DNA from: an uncultured Oscillibacter sp. | GTDB lineage: Bacteria; Bacillota; Clostridia; Oscillospirales; Oscillospiraceae | Assembly: GCA_910585245.1 (NCBI GenBank) | Contig: CAJUCO010000025.1 | Span: 1 to 40,446 of the forward strand | Length of the DNA: 40,446 nt | Direction of reading: 5' to 3' | Program-made: the position numbers and the translations under genes | Notes under the pieces: generated by a model | Seen by the model: the letters and a program-made list of their open reading frames with translations, nothing else | What the model was told of the DNA's origin: nothing | Database searches by the model: none | In this document: piece by piece, positions 17,018-25,019 of the stretch | How positions within the stretch are numbered: the stretch's first letter is position 1 | Layout: every line of letters begins with the position of its first letter

Positions 17018-18031
17018 TTACTTGTTGTCCACAGAGAACATATAGGCAATGAGCTCCACCATTTTGTTGGCGTAGCCGCACTCGTTGTCGTACCAGGAGA
17101 CCACCTTCACAAAGTTGTCCGTCAGGCTGAGGCCGGCCTTCTTGTCGAAGATAGAGGTCCGGGAGTCGCCCAGGAAGTCGCTGGAGACCACATCTTCATC
17201 GGTGTAGCCCAAAACGCCCTTCAACTCGCCCTCGCTGGCTTCCTTCATGGCCTTGCAGATCTCCTCATAGGTAGCGGGCTTCTCCAGACGGGCGGTCAGG
17301 TCCACCACAGACACGTCCAGAGTGGGAACGCGCATGGAGATGCCGGTCAGCTTGCCGTTGAGCTCGGGGATGACCTTGCCCACGGCCTTGGCCGCGCCGG
17401 TGGAGGAGGGGATAATATTGCCGGTGGCCGCGCGGCCGCCACGCCAGTCCTTCATGGAAGCGCCGTCCAGCAGCTTCTGGGTGGGGGTGACGGAGTGCAC
17501 GGTGGTCATCAGGCCTTCCACAATGCCGAACTTCTCGTTCAGCACCTTGGCAATGGGGGCCAGGCAGTTGGTGGTACAGGAGGCATTGGAGACATAGGTC
17601 ATGTCGGAGGTGTATTTTTGGTTGTTCACGCCCATGACGAACATCGGGGTGTCGTCTTTGGAGGGGGCTCCCATGATGACGTGCTTGGCTCCGGCTTTGA
17701 TGTGGCCTTCGCACTTGCTCTTTTCCAGATGCTGGCCGGTGCACTCGCAGATATACTCGGCGCCCACGCTGGCCCAGGGGATGTCTCCCACTTCCTTGGC
17801 GGTGAAGACCTTGAACTCCTTGCCGTCCACCACCAGGGCGTCGGCGGTGTAGGAGACCTCGCCGGGGAATTTGCCGTGCACGCTGTCATACTTCAACATA
17901 TAGGCCATATACTCGGGGTTCATGAAGGGGTCGTTCAGTCCGACGACCTCGACGTCGTCACGCTTCAGAGCGGCGCGGAACACGATGCGGCCGATGCGGC
18001 CAAAACCATTGATACCGATTTTCGCTTTCAT
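17018..18031 (-). CDS. gapA: Glyceraldehyde-3-phosphate dehydrogenase (NAD-dependent, type I)
   Basis: This is the glycolytic enzyme converting glyceraldehyde-3-phosphate, NAD+ and phosphate to 1,3-bisphosphoglycerate. The 337-residue product begins KAKIGINGFGRIGR (NAD-binding loop), with N33-D34 favouring NAD+, and has the catalytic SNASCTTNCLAP with C152 and the paired H179 in TTVHSVTPTQ. The ATG at 18031 was chosen over an upstream in-frame ATG because AAAGGAG lies just before it and the protein then starts as usual for GAPDH. It is monocistronic, with its own strong promoter and terminator; pgk and tpi are not adjacent. Confidence 0.97.
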   Translation of the reverse strand: MKAKIGINGFGRIGRIVFRAALKRDDVEVVGLNDPFMNPEYMAYMLKYDSVHGKFPGEVSYTADALVVDGKEFKVFTAKEVGDIPWASVGAEYICECTGQHLEKSKCEGHIKAGAKHVIMGAPSKDDTPMFVMGVNNQKYTSDMTYVSNASCTTNCLAPIAKVLNEKFGIVEGLMTTVHSVTPTQKLLDGASMKDWRGGRAATGNIIPSSTGAAKAVGKVIPELNGKLTGISMRVPTLDVSVVDLTARLEKPATYEEICKAMKEASEGELKGVLGYTDEDVVSSDFLGDSRTSIFDKKAGLSLTDNFVKVVSWYDNECGYANKMVELIAYMFSVDNK

Positions 18032-18127
18032 AATACAGGAACTCCTTTCGAAATTTGGGTACAAATCGTACCGGAATGCCATATAAACGATTGCGCAAAC
18101 GATTTGTTTGGGTCTTTTCCAATGAGC

Positions 18128-18156
18128 ATACTATCACAACGTGAAGTTTTTGGCAA
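18128..18156 (-). promoter_or_regulatory. Extended -10 promoter of gapA
   Basis: On the minus strand TTGCCA (18151-18156) and TAGTAT (18128-18133) have a 17-nt spacer, and TGA directly before the -10 makes an extended -10. The roughly 90-nt leader holds a direct repeat ATCGTTT-GCGCA-ATCGTTT and a small palindrome GGTAC-GATTT-GTACC, either of which could be regulatory. Confidence 0.8.
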
Positions 18157-18564
18157 TCATCATTTCAAACAACAATTTGGAAGGGGTCTTGTGAATTTTT
18201 GATAATAAAGCCTCTCTTTCCCAAACCGCTTGAAACCACTGGCATTGCTTCCCTGGAAAAGGATTCCCAAAGGACTGGGGATTATGCGGCAACAACGGTG
18301 GAGGCGAAAAAACCACCGGCAATTTCGCCAGAAATGGCGCACTGTATTCAGCACAAAGTACAGAAGAACAGACGCGGACGCTTCCCTTGCAAAGGATCTG
18401 ATCTCCAACGGAGGGGCACGCGGGTTTTTAGGGAAATCTAAGAACAGTCAGTGGTCATAATGCCAAAAACTACAAGGATGCACAGCAGAGCAGAATCGTC
18501 TCCCCCCTTTTCCATGCGGCGAACGTCTCCTGTTTCGGGAGTGTCCTATTTAGAGATGTTATCT
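18157..18564. other. Non-coding stretch between gapA and the MITE-like element
   Basis: Together with the flanking element, about 700 nt separate the divergent gapA and rlmB promoters. Open frames up to about 80 codons occur on both strands but lack ribosome binding sites and recognisable products. I see no RNA gene. The base composition is noticeably less GC-rich than the neighbouring genes in its first half. Confidence 0.5.
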
Positions 18565-18700
18565 TGTAGGAGCCGCCCTCTTGGGCGGTCCGATTGAGGC
18601 CCAGGCCTTGTATTGGCAAGCCGCCGAGCACCCGCAAGGGGTACGCAGACGCCGTAGCGGCAAAGCCGCCAACGGCGGAGGCAGGGCGGCGGTCTCTACA
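18565..18700. repeat. MITE-like element with terminal inverted repeats
   Basis: The 136-nt segment starts TGTAGGAGCCGCCCT and ends AGGGCGGCGGTCTCTACA, which are imperfect inverted complements of each other. Inside are further hairpins (CCGCCC-TCTT-GGGCGG; GCCGCC-AA-CGGCGG). It has no coding capacity. Elements with TGTAGGG-GC-rich ends are, to my knowledge, common in Oscillospiraceae genomes, but that was not checked here. Confidence 0.5.
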
Positions 18701-18755
18701 TCATGGTCCTATTATAAAATGCGTAAATGGACACTCGCCCCTTGAAAATTCCCAC

Positions 18756-18784
18756 TTTATTGTTGGCGCTTTTTATGGTATACT
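18756..18784 (+). promoter_or_regulatory. Promoter of the rlmB operon
   Basis: TATACT at 18779-18784 is preceded by TGG, giving an extended -10. TTTATT at 18756-18761 sits 17 nt upstream as a weak -35. The leader carries a hairpin GGCCGGA/TCCGGCC shortly before the ribosome binding site. Confidence 0.6.
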
Positions 18785-18842
18785 AAAAAAGTATCGACAA
18801 AATTTTCGGGCCGGAACCTCTCCGGCCGGGAGGGAACCATAT

Positions 18843-19598
18843 ATGGACGACCACAGATTTTCCGAGGCTGACGGGATGATTGAGGGCCGGAACGCCGTCA
18901 TTGAGGCGCTGAGAGCCGGCGTGACAATCGACAAAATTTACCTCCAAAAGGGCGAGACGGACCGGACATTGGGGCACATCGCTTCCAAGGCTCGCTCCGC
19001 CGGAGCGGTGGTGGTAGAGGCCGACCGGCGGAAGCTGGACGCCATGAGCCGCACCCATGCCCATCAGGGCGTCATCGCCCTGGCCCCTGTCCGGGAATAC
19101 GCCACGGTGGAGGATATTTTCCAATCTGCGGCGGACAAGGGAGAGCCGCCTTTGCTGGTGGTTTGCGACGAACTCTCGGACCCCCACAACCTGGGGGCCG
19201 TCATCCGTACGGCGGAGTGCGCCGGGGCCCACGGCGTCGTGATTCCAAAGCGGCGCAGCGCCGGCCTCACAGCGGTGGTGGGCAAGACCTCCGCCGGGGC
19301 GGTAGCCCATGTGCCCGTTGCCCGGGTGCCCAACCTGCCGGCCCTTTTGAAGGAACTGAAAGACCGGGGCGTGTGGGTGTTTGGCACGGCGGCAGATGGG
19401 ACCACCTCCCTCTATGACGCGGATTTAAAGGGACCTGCCGCCATCGTCATCGGCAGCGAGGGCGACGGCATGGGCCGCCTGGTGAGGGAGAGCTGTGATT
19501 TTCTGGTCAGCATCCCCATGCGGGGAAAGCTGAACTCTCTGAACGCCTCCGCCGCCGCCGCCATTCTTCTCTACGAGGCCGTGCGCCAGCGGCTGTAA
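18843..19598 (+). CDS. rlmB: 23S rRNA (guanosine-2'-O-)-methyltransferase RlmB / TrmH-family SPOUT enzyme
   Basis: The 251-residue protein has the RlmB layout: an N-terminal L30e-like substrate-binding domain (IEGRNAVIEALRAG, residues 13-26), then a SPOUT methyltransferase domain with its three motifs. These are DPHNLGAVIRTAE at 113-125, IVIGSEGDGMGRL at 201-213 and SIPMRGKLNSLNAS at 223-236. It would use S-adenosylmethionine to methylate a ribose in rRNA. The ATG at 18843 follows GGGAGGG; the frame stays open upstream, but only this start gives the family N-terminus. RlmB is the likely member, but TrmH-family specificity cannot be proved by eye. The next gene starts 30 nt downstream. Confidence 0.9.
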   Translation: MDDHRFSEADGMIEGRNAVIEALRAGVTIDKIYLQKGETDRTLGHIASKARSAGAVVVEADRRKLDAMSRTHAHQGVIALAPVREYATVEDIFQSAADKGEPPLLVVCDELSDPHNLGAVIRTAECAGAHGVVIPKRRSAGLTAVVGKTSAGAVAHVPVARVPNLPALLKELKDRGVWVFGTAADGTTSLYDADLKGPAAIVIGSEGDGMGRLVRESCDFLVSIPMRGKLNSLNASAAAAILLYEAVRQRL

Positions 19599-19628
19599 CG
19601 ACTATCCCCTTCCAAAGGAGGGACCCCC

Positions 19629-21755
19629 ATGACCCCGAAGGACGACAACCACATTCCAGCCGCCCCTTCTCAAGAGGAGGACTACTCTCTGGAGGAAATC
19701 CTGGCGGAGTACGGCGGCAGTCTGGAGCACCATCTGCTCCGGGAGGCGGAGCCGCCTTCCCAAAAAGAAGCGGCGCCGGAGACCGCTCCGAAAGCTCCGT
19801 CGGATGCGGCTCCCCCCCCCCCGCCAAAGACCGCTTCCCAAACGCCTTTGGAGTCCGCTCCGGAAGGCGAGGCGGATCTTCCGGAGATACCGGACCCCCT
19901 GCGAGAGGCCGAGAAGGCGGCGGAGGCCAACGTGGCCCGGCTGAACCTTCCCGGGCCCCGGCCCATCTCCCTGGAGGACGTGGTGGGCAGCACCGTGGAC
20001 GCCGTGATGGAGGAGGCCAAAGAGCCCATATTGCCCCCCAAGCGGGGCCTGTTCTCCCGCAAACCCCTGGAAGAGACGGAACCTCTTCCGCCGCCCCCCC
20101 CGGACGAGCCGGAGATCGACCCGGAGCCCATCGGCCCGGAACCCACTCTCTGGGAGGCGGCCCACGACGCCCGCCAACTCTATATGCGCCGCAGGTATAC
20201 CTTGCTGTTACCCCTGGCGGCGGCCCTGCCGCCTACGCTGTTTTTGATTTTGGAGCACTATCAGGTCAAGGTGCCCTATTGGTCCGGGGACCGGGAGGTT
20301 CAGTGCGGGGTTTTGCTGGCCTGCCTGGGGCTGACGGCGGTCTTTTGCCGCCATGTGTTTATCAAGGGCTTTGGAATGCTGCTGCACCGCCGCTGTGTGG
20401 CCGAGCTTCTGGTGTCCCTTTCCGCTCTGGTTTCGGCCATGGACTGCGCCCTCCGGCTTCTGGGGAAGCAGCCCGGTGAGGTGATGCCATACGCCTCCGT
20501 CAGCTGTCTGGCCCTGGTCTTCGCCCAGTGGGGCGTCCGCCGGGAGAGCAAAGGAAATTACGATATGCTCCGGGCCGCCTCCCTGGATGAGGACCCGCCC
20601 TATCTTGTCACCGACACCCCCCAAGGGGCGTGTAAACAGCGGGGGTCCGTTCCCGGCTTTTTCACCACCGCCGCCCGGAGCGACGCGGCCACCCTCTGGC
20701 AGACGGCGCTGCTGCCGGCCTTTTTGGCGGCGGCGCTGGTTTTCGCAGGCTTGAGTTCCGCGGGGCAGGAGCGGAGCGGGGACTTCCTTTTGAACCTCTC
20801 CGCCATTTTGCCGGCGGCCGCGACCTTTTCTCTGCCCCTGTGCTGGGCCCTGCCCTGGGCCAAACTGTCGGAGCACCTCCAGCGGACCGGCTGTGCCGTG
20901 GCGGGGTGGTCCGGCGCCCAGAAGATCAGCTCTCAGCGGCGGATGATCGTCACCGACGCGGACCTCTTCCCCCCCGGTTCCGTCCAGCTCAACGGGCGGA
21001 AATTCTACGGAGAGACCCAGGAGCGGGCCGTCTCCTTGGCGGCCTCCATGGCCCGGGCGGCGGGGTCCGGCTTGGAGCGGCTGTTCAACAATCTGGTTCG
21101 CAGCGAGGGGGGCCGCTATGAGAAGGTGGACGATTTCAGCTTCTATGAGGAGGGAGGCTGGTCCGGCACCGTCAAGGGGGAGTCTATATTGATGGGCGGC
21201 GCCTCCTTTATGCGAAAAATGAACATCAAGCTGCCGGGGGACGTCAACCTCCGCACCGGCGTGTTTCTGGCGGTGGACAAGGAGCTGACAGCGGTTTTTG
21301 CCGTGAAATACAACCCGTCGGAAAATGTGGACTTTGCCCTGCGTCTGATGCGGAGAAGCCGTATTCAGCCCATTCTGGCCTCTCGGGACCCCAACATCAC
21401 CCCCGCTCTTATCCGGCGGAAATTCAGCGGCAGCGGACACCTGGAGTATCCCGGCCTCTCGGAGCGGATCGCCTTGAGCGAAGCGGAAAAGGACAGGGAT
21501 TTACCCAGGGCCCTGCTGTTCCGAGAGGGACTTTTGCCCTACGCGGAGACGGTGGCCGGGAGTCTCCGGCTGTGCAAGGCCGTCCGGCGGGCGGCGGCCA
21601 TTTCCTTGCTTGGCAGCTGGGCGGGAACGCTTTTGACCTTCTACCTCACCAGTCTGGGGGCGTATGCGTTGCTGAGCCCCCTGGCTCTGGAGATCTTTTT
21701 GCTGCTGTGGACCCTGCCGGTGCTGCTGATGTCGGATTGGATGGGGCGCTATTAA
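19629..21755 (+). CDS. Large membrane protein resembling a P-type ATPase that lacks catalytic motifs
   Basis: The 708-residue protein has a proline/glutamate-rich, probably disordered N-terminus (to about 185) with the motif SLEEILAEYGG near residue 20. About six membrane helices follow (about 195-420), then a cytoplasmic region (about 430-620) and a final pair of helices. The cytoplasmic region follows P-type ATPase order: TDADLFPPGSV at 442-452 sits where DKTGTLT belongs, KVDDFSFYEEGGWSGTVKGESILMGG resembles the N-domain, and ILASRDPN near 583 replaces TGDN. The GDGxND hinge is absent. Phosphorylation and ATP turnover are therefore unlikely. GGAGGG lies just upstream of the ATG. It is in an operon with rlmB and the following phosphatase. 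Its function is unknown; a structural or sensing role is a guess. Confidence 0.75.
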   Translation: MTPKDDNHIPAAPSQEEDYSLEEILAEYGGSLEHHLLREAEPPSQKEAAPETAPKAPSDAAPPPPPKTASQTPLESAPEGEADLPEIPDPLREAEKAAEANVARLNLPGPRPISLEDVVGSTVDAVMEEAKEPILPPKRGLFSRKPLEETEPLPPPPPDEPEIDPEPIGPEPTLWEAAHDARQLYMRRRYTLLLPLAAALPPTLFLILEHYQVKVPYWSGDREVQCGVLLACLGLTAVFCRHVFIKGFGMLLHRRCVAELLVSLSALVSAMDCALRLLGKQPGEVMPYASVSCLALVFAQWGVRRESKGNYDMLRAASLDEDPPYLVTDTPQGACKQRGSVPGFFTTAARSDAATLWQTALLPAFLAAALVFAGLSSAGQERSGDFLLNLSAILPAAATFSLPLCWALPWAKLSEHLQRTGCAVAGWSGAQKISSQRRMIVTDADLFPPGSVQLNGRKFYGETQERAVSLAASMARAAGSGLERLFNNLVRSEGGRYEKVDDFSFYEEGGWSGTVKGESILMGGASFMRKMNIKLPGDVNLRTGVFLAVDKELTAVFAVKYNPSENVDFALRLMRRSRIQPILASRDPNITPALIRRKFSGSGHLEYPGLSERIALSEAEKDRDLPRALLFREGLLPYAETVAGSLRLCKAVRRAAAISLLGSWAGTLLTFYLTSLGAYALLSPLALEIFLLLWTLPVLLMSDWMGRY

Positions 21756-21772
21756 AACGAGGAGATGATTTC

Positions 21773-22633
21773 ATGGGGAAATTTGACGGCGTATTGTTGG
21801 CCAGCGATTTTGACAACACCCTCCTTTACACAGAGGACGCCCTTCGCGGCGGCGGGCCGGTGCCGCCTCTTTTGGCGCGGAACCGGGAGGCCCTGGAATA
21901 CTTCATGGCCCAGGGCGGGCGCTTTGCCATCGCCACGGGCCGGGCCCTGGCGGCCTTCCTCCGCTACGCGAAGGATGTTCCCATGAACGCCCCCGGCGTG
22001 GTGTGCAACGGCGCGGCCATCTACGATTTTCAAAAGGAGGAGTACCTGGAGACGGCTATGCTGGACGCCGCCGCCCGGGAGCGGGGGCAGACGGTGCTGG
22101 ACCGGTTCCCCAGTGTGGCCGTGGAGGCGTACCACATTGAAAACGTCATTCACGTGGTCCATCCCAACCATATCTCCCGCCAGCATGAACACATCACCCA
22201 CGCGGCCCTCACCGAGGCTCCCTCCCTGCTGGAGGTGCCCCTTCCGCTGGGGAAGCTGCTTTTCGAGGCGGACCACGAGGTGCTGGAGGAGGTGCTGGCC
22301 CATCTGGTCCGGCAGGGCTGGGCGGAGGATTACGAGCTGATTTTTTCCGTCTCCCATCTGCTGGAGATGACCATCAAGGGGGCCACGAAAGGCGGCATGG
22401 TCCGCCGTCTGGCGGCCCGGTTGGGCATTTCCATGAACCATGTTTATTGCGCCGGAGACGAGGCCAACGATCTTTCCATGCTCGCCGTTGCCGCCGGGGG
22501 GTTCGCTCCGGCCAACGCCGCCCCCGCCGTCCTGGCCTCCGGGGCCACCGTGGTCCGGGACGCCCGGGAGGGCGCCATTGCGGAGGTGGTTGAGATTCTG
22601 GACCGGAAATATGCCGGAAATACCTCTGACTGA
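21773..22633 (+). CDS. Cof-type HAD-IIB family hydrolase
   Basis: The 286-residue protein has HAD motif I LLASDFDNTLL (nucleophile D12, acid D14), the HAD-IIB cap opening GVVCNGAAIYD, the motif III lysine in TKGGMVRRLAARLG, and motif IV YCAGDEANDLSML. Cof-type enzymes dephosphorylate sugar phosphates, nucleotides or cofactor phosphates such as FMN and PLP; the substrate cannot be read from the sequence. The ATG at 21773 follows CGAGGAG and lies 17 nt after the stop of the P-type-ATPase-like gene, so co-transcription is likely. A strong terminator follows at 22721. Confidence 0.92.
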   Translation: MGKFDGVLLASDFDNTLLYTEDALRGGGPVPPLLARNREALEYFMAQGGRFAIATGRALAAFLRYAKDVPMNAPGVVCNGAAIYDFQKEEYLETAMLDAAARERGQTVLDRFPSVAVEAYHIENVIHVVHPNHISRQHEHITHAALTEAPSLLEVPLPLGKLLFEADHEVLEEVLAHLVRQGWAEDYELIFSVSHLLEMTIKGATKGGMVRRLAARLGISMNHVYCAGDEANDLSMLAVAAGGFAPANAAPAVLASGATVVRDAREGAIAEVVEILDRKYAGNTSD

Positions 22634-22720
22634 AAATCGGACCTGTGTGTTTTGGACAGCCTGAGGTCCCGGCTTTGGCCAGGGCCTGCGCTTGCCGGAA
22701 GAATTGTAACGTCGAATTGT

Positions 22721-22758
22721 GAAACCGCCACCGGCCGGGTGGCGGTTTCTATGTTTTC
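22721..22758 (+). terminator. Terminator of the rlmB-HAD operon
   Basis: GAAACCGCCACC and GGTGGCGGTTTC form a perfect 12-bp stem with a 5-nt loop. The tail TATGTTTTCC is only moderately T-rich. Confidence 0.75.
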
Positions 22759-22905
22759 CGTGGATTGCGGCCTTGCGCGGCTCCATGGGGAACACAGGAT
22801 GCGTAGAGCGCGCGCGGCTAACCGCCTGCTGCCGGAGAGCTCGGATCACGGGGCTTAAACGCCGGGGAAGGGACGGCGTTCCCTAGTTTTTCTTTTCCCG
22901 CACCC
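22759..22905. other. Structured non-coding segment upstream of the ior promoter
   Basis: The segment has no gene. It is rich in self-complementary GC runs (GCGCGCGCGG, GCGGCTAACCGC) and ends with AACGCCG-N9-CGGCGTT, followed about 7 nt later by TTTTTCTTTT, which looks like a weak terminator. A small RNA is possible, but I find no clear promoter for one. Confidence 0.3.
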
Positions 22906-22934
22906 TTGCATTGCTTTGTGGAAAGTGCTAGAAT
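22906..22934 (+). promoter_or_regulatory. Promoter of the iorAB operon
   Basis: TTGCAT (22906-22911) and TAGAAT (22929-22934) are separated by 17 nt. The transcript would begin near 22941, leaving an unusually long leader of about 195 nt before iorA. Confidence 0.75.
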
Positions 22935-22940
22935 AACGGC

Positions 22941-23135
22941 TGACATCGTCCGCACAGTTGAGAAGAATCCTCCGGATTCTTTTCAAGGTCCCGCCGCTGC
23001 TTGGCGGGGGCGTACAGGCGGCCCATTGCGCTTGACGGTATAGGAAACCATGCGCGCTTTGCGCGGCGGCGATTGGGCAAGCGGCAAAACGCCGGAACGA
23101 ATCAACGACTTTACAGAGAGGGTGACACAAGCGAC
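22941..23135 (+). promoter_or_regulatory. Long structured 5' leader of iorA
   Basis: The leader contains AAGAATCC-TCC-GGATTCTT followed by TTC, a second hairpin CCCGCC-N7-GGCGGG, and GCGCGC-TTT-GCGCGG further down. This could be an attenuator or riboswitch-like element, but it matches no class that I recognise. No leader peptide with repeated aromatic codons was found. Confidence 0.4.
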
Positions 23136-25019
23136 ATGGAATGGACAATGACGGGAGGCGTCCCCGGCCAGGTTTGCCTGATGCAGGGGAACGAGGCCAT
23201 TGTGCGGGGCGCGGTGGAGGCCGGAATCCACTTCGCCGCCTCCTATCCCGGTTCCCCTTCTTCCCAGGTGCTGGGAATGCTGGGCAAAATTGCCCGGGAA
23301 CGGGGTTTTTACGCGGAGTGGTCCACCAACGAGGTCTGCGCCTTGCAGGCCTGCACCGGCGCGTCTTTGGCCGGTGGGCGGGCGCTATGCGTGGTAAAGC
23401 AAAACGGCCTTTTGTGCGTGGCGGACGCGCTCCACTGCGCCGCCCAAGCCGGTGTGAAGGGAGGACTTGTGATCGTCTCCAGCGACGACCCCAGCGCCCA
23501 CTCCTCCACCAACGAGTTTGACTCCCGCTGGCAGGCGGTATCCGCCGGCATCCCCCTGCTGGAGCCCACTACCATGCAGGAGACCAAGGACATGATTCCC
23601 TATGCCTTTGAGCTCAGCGAAAAGGTGGGGCAGGTGGTACTGGTCCGGGTGACCACCCGGGTCTGCCACGGCCGGGGCAATGTGGTTTTGGGCCCCCTGC
23701 CGGAAAAGCTCCGGCCTCTGGAGCGGGTGAAGGAGTGGGACCGGATGGTCTGCGTGTGCTATATGCACGCCCCGGCCCTTGAGAAGCTGGAGGAATCCCG
23801 CAAGTGTTTTGAGGACTGTTCCTACAACCGCTATCAGGGCCCCGAGACGCCGGAAAAGCTCATCATCGCCGGAGGCACCGGCGGCCTCTACGGACAAGAG
23901 GCGCTCCGCCGCCTGGGCAAGGACCGGGAAACGGGCTTTTTGACCCTGGGAACCCTGTGGCCCCTGCCGGAGGCGTACATAGGAAAGTACCTCCGCTTTG
24001 CCAAGGAGGTCCTGATCCTGGAGGAGGTGGACCCCTTCTTAGAGCAGGCGGTCCAGGCCCTGGCGGGCCGGGAGGGCCTACAAGTGAAATTCCTGGGCCG
24101 GGGCAACGCATTGCCCGCCGTGGGAGAGCTGGACCCGGACGTGGTCACCGGCGCCATCGCGCAACTCACCGGCGCGGTGGCGCCGGAAAAGAAGGCCACC
24201 TCCGAGCTGGAGCTTCCCGTCCGGGAGATGAGCTTTTGCGCGGGCTGCCCCCACCGGGCCACCTTCTACCTTCTCAAACGGGCCATACGCCAGGAGAAGT
24301 ACCCCGGCGTGGTGGTGGGAGACATCGGCTGCTACTTCATGGCGGGCCAGTCCGCCGGACAGTACGCCTGGCAGACCTGCAACTGTATGGGCTCCGGCGT
24401 CAATGTGGCCGAGGGCCTGGGCCAGCTCACTAACTACGGCCTGGACCAGAAGGTGGTCACCATGTGCGGCGACTCCACCTTCTTCCACACCATCCTCCCC
24501 GGCCTTGTGAACGCCACTTATCACAACGCTAATATGCTTTTGATTGTCCTGGACAACTCCGCCACGGCCATGACGGGCTTCCAGCCCCACCCGGGCACGG
24601 GCCTCACCGCCATGGGAGACCATGTGAAGCCTATGGATATCCCCAAGATTCTGGACGCGGTGGGCTGCAACGTGGAGGTGGCGGACCCCTTCGACGTGGT
24701 GGAGGCGGAGAAGACCCTCCGGCGGCTTTTGGACGAGCCGGGAATGAACGTCCTCATTATGCGCCAACCCTGCGCCACTCTCATGGCCAAGGAGCGGAGC
24801 AAGAAGCCCGTCCGGGTCTACGTGGACCAGGACGTGTGCCTGGGAGACGGCTGCGGCTGCGACAAGTACTGCTCCCGGGTCTGGGGCTGCCCCGGCAACA
24901 CCTGGGACTTTAAGAAAAACAAGGCGCTCATCGACCCCGTCACCTGCGTTGGGTGCGGTGTGTGCGCCAAGCTGTGCCCCTCCGGGGCCATCAAAGTGGA
25001 TAGGGGGGAAGAAGCATGA
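23136..25019 (+). CDS. iorA: Indolepyruvate:ferredoxin oxidoreductase, alpha subunit
   Basis: With IorB this enzyme oxidatively decarboxylates aryl 2-oxoacids (indole-, phenyl- and hydroxyphenylpyruvate from aromatic amino acids) to acyl-CoA and reduces ferredoxin. The 627-residue chain has the N-terminal domain GNEAIVRGAVEAGIHFAASYPG, the transketolase-like centre, and a C-terminal TPP site with GDIGCYF, GSGVNVAEGLG and MCGDSTFFHT. A ferredoxin tail carries CVGCGVCAKLCP near residue 604 and a variant first cluster CLGDGCGCDKYCSRVWGCP with extra cysteines near 566. The ATG at 23136 follows GAGAGGG; the frame is open upstream but without a better start. It overlaps iorB by 4 nt. Confidence 0.95.
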   Translation: MEWTMTGGVPGQVCLMQGNEAIVRGAVEAGIHFAASYPGSPSSQVLGMLGKIARERGFYAEWSTNEVCALQACTGASLAGGRALCVVKQNGLLCVADALHCAAQAGVKGGLVIVSSDDPSAHSSTNEFDSRWQAVSAGIPLLEPTTMQETKDMIPYAFELSEKVGQVVLVRVTTRVCHGRGNVVLGPLPEKLRPLERVKEWDRMVCVCYMHAPALEKLEESRKCFEDCSYNRYQGPETPEKLIIAGGTGGLYGQEALRRLGKDRETGFLTLGTLWPLPEAYIGKYLRFAKEVLILEEVDPFLEQAVQALAGREGLQVKFLGRGNALPAVGELDPDVVTGAIAQLTGAVAPEKKATSELELPVREMSFCAGCPHRATFYLLKRAIRQEKYPGVVVGDIGCYFMAGQSAGQYAWQTCNCMGSGVNVAEGLGQLTNYGLDQKVVTMCGDSTFFHTILPGLVNATYHNANMLLIVLDNSATAMTGFQPHPGTGLTAMGDHVKPMDIPKILDAVGCNVEVADPFDVVEAEKTLRRLLDEPGMNVLIMRQPCATLMAKERSKKPVRVYVDQDVCLGDGCGCDKYCSRVWGCPGNTWDFKKNKALIDPVTCVGCGVCAKLCPSGAIKVDRGEEA

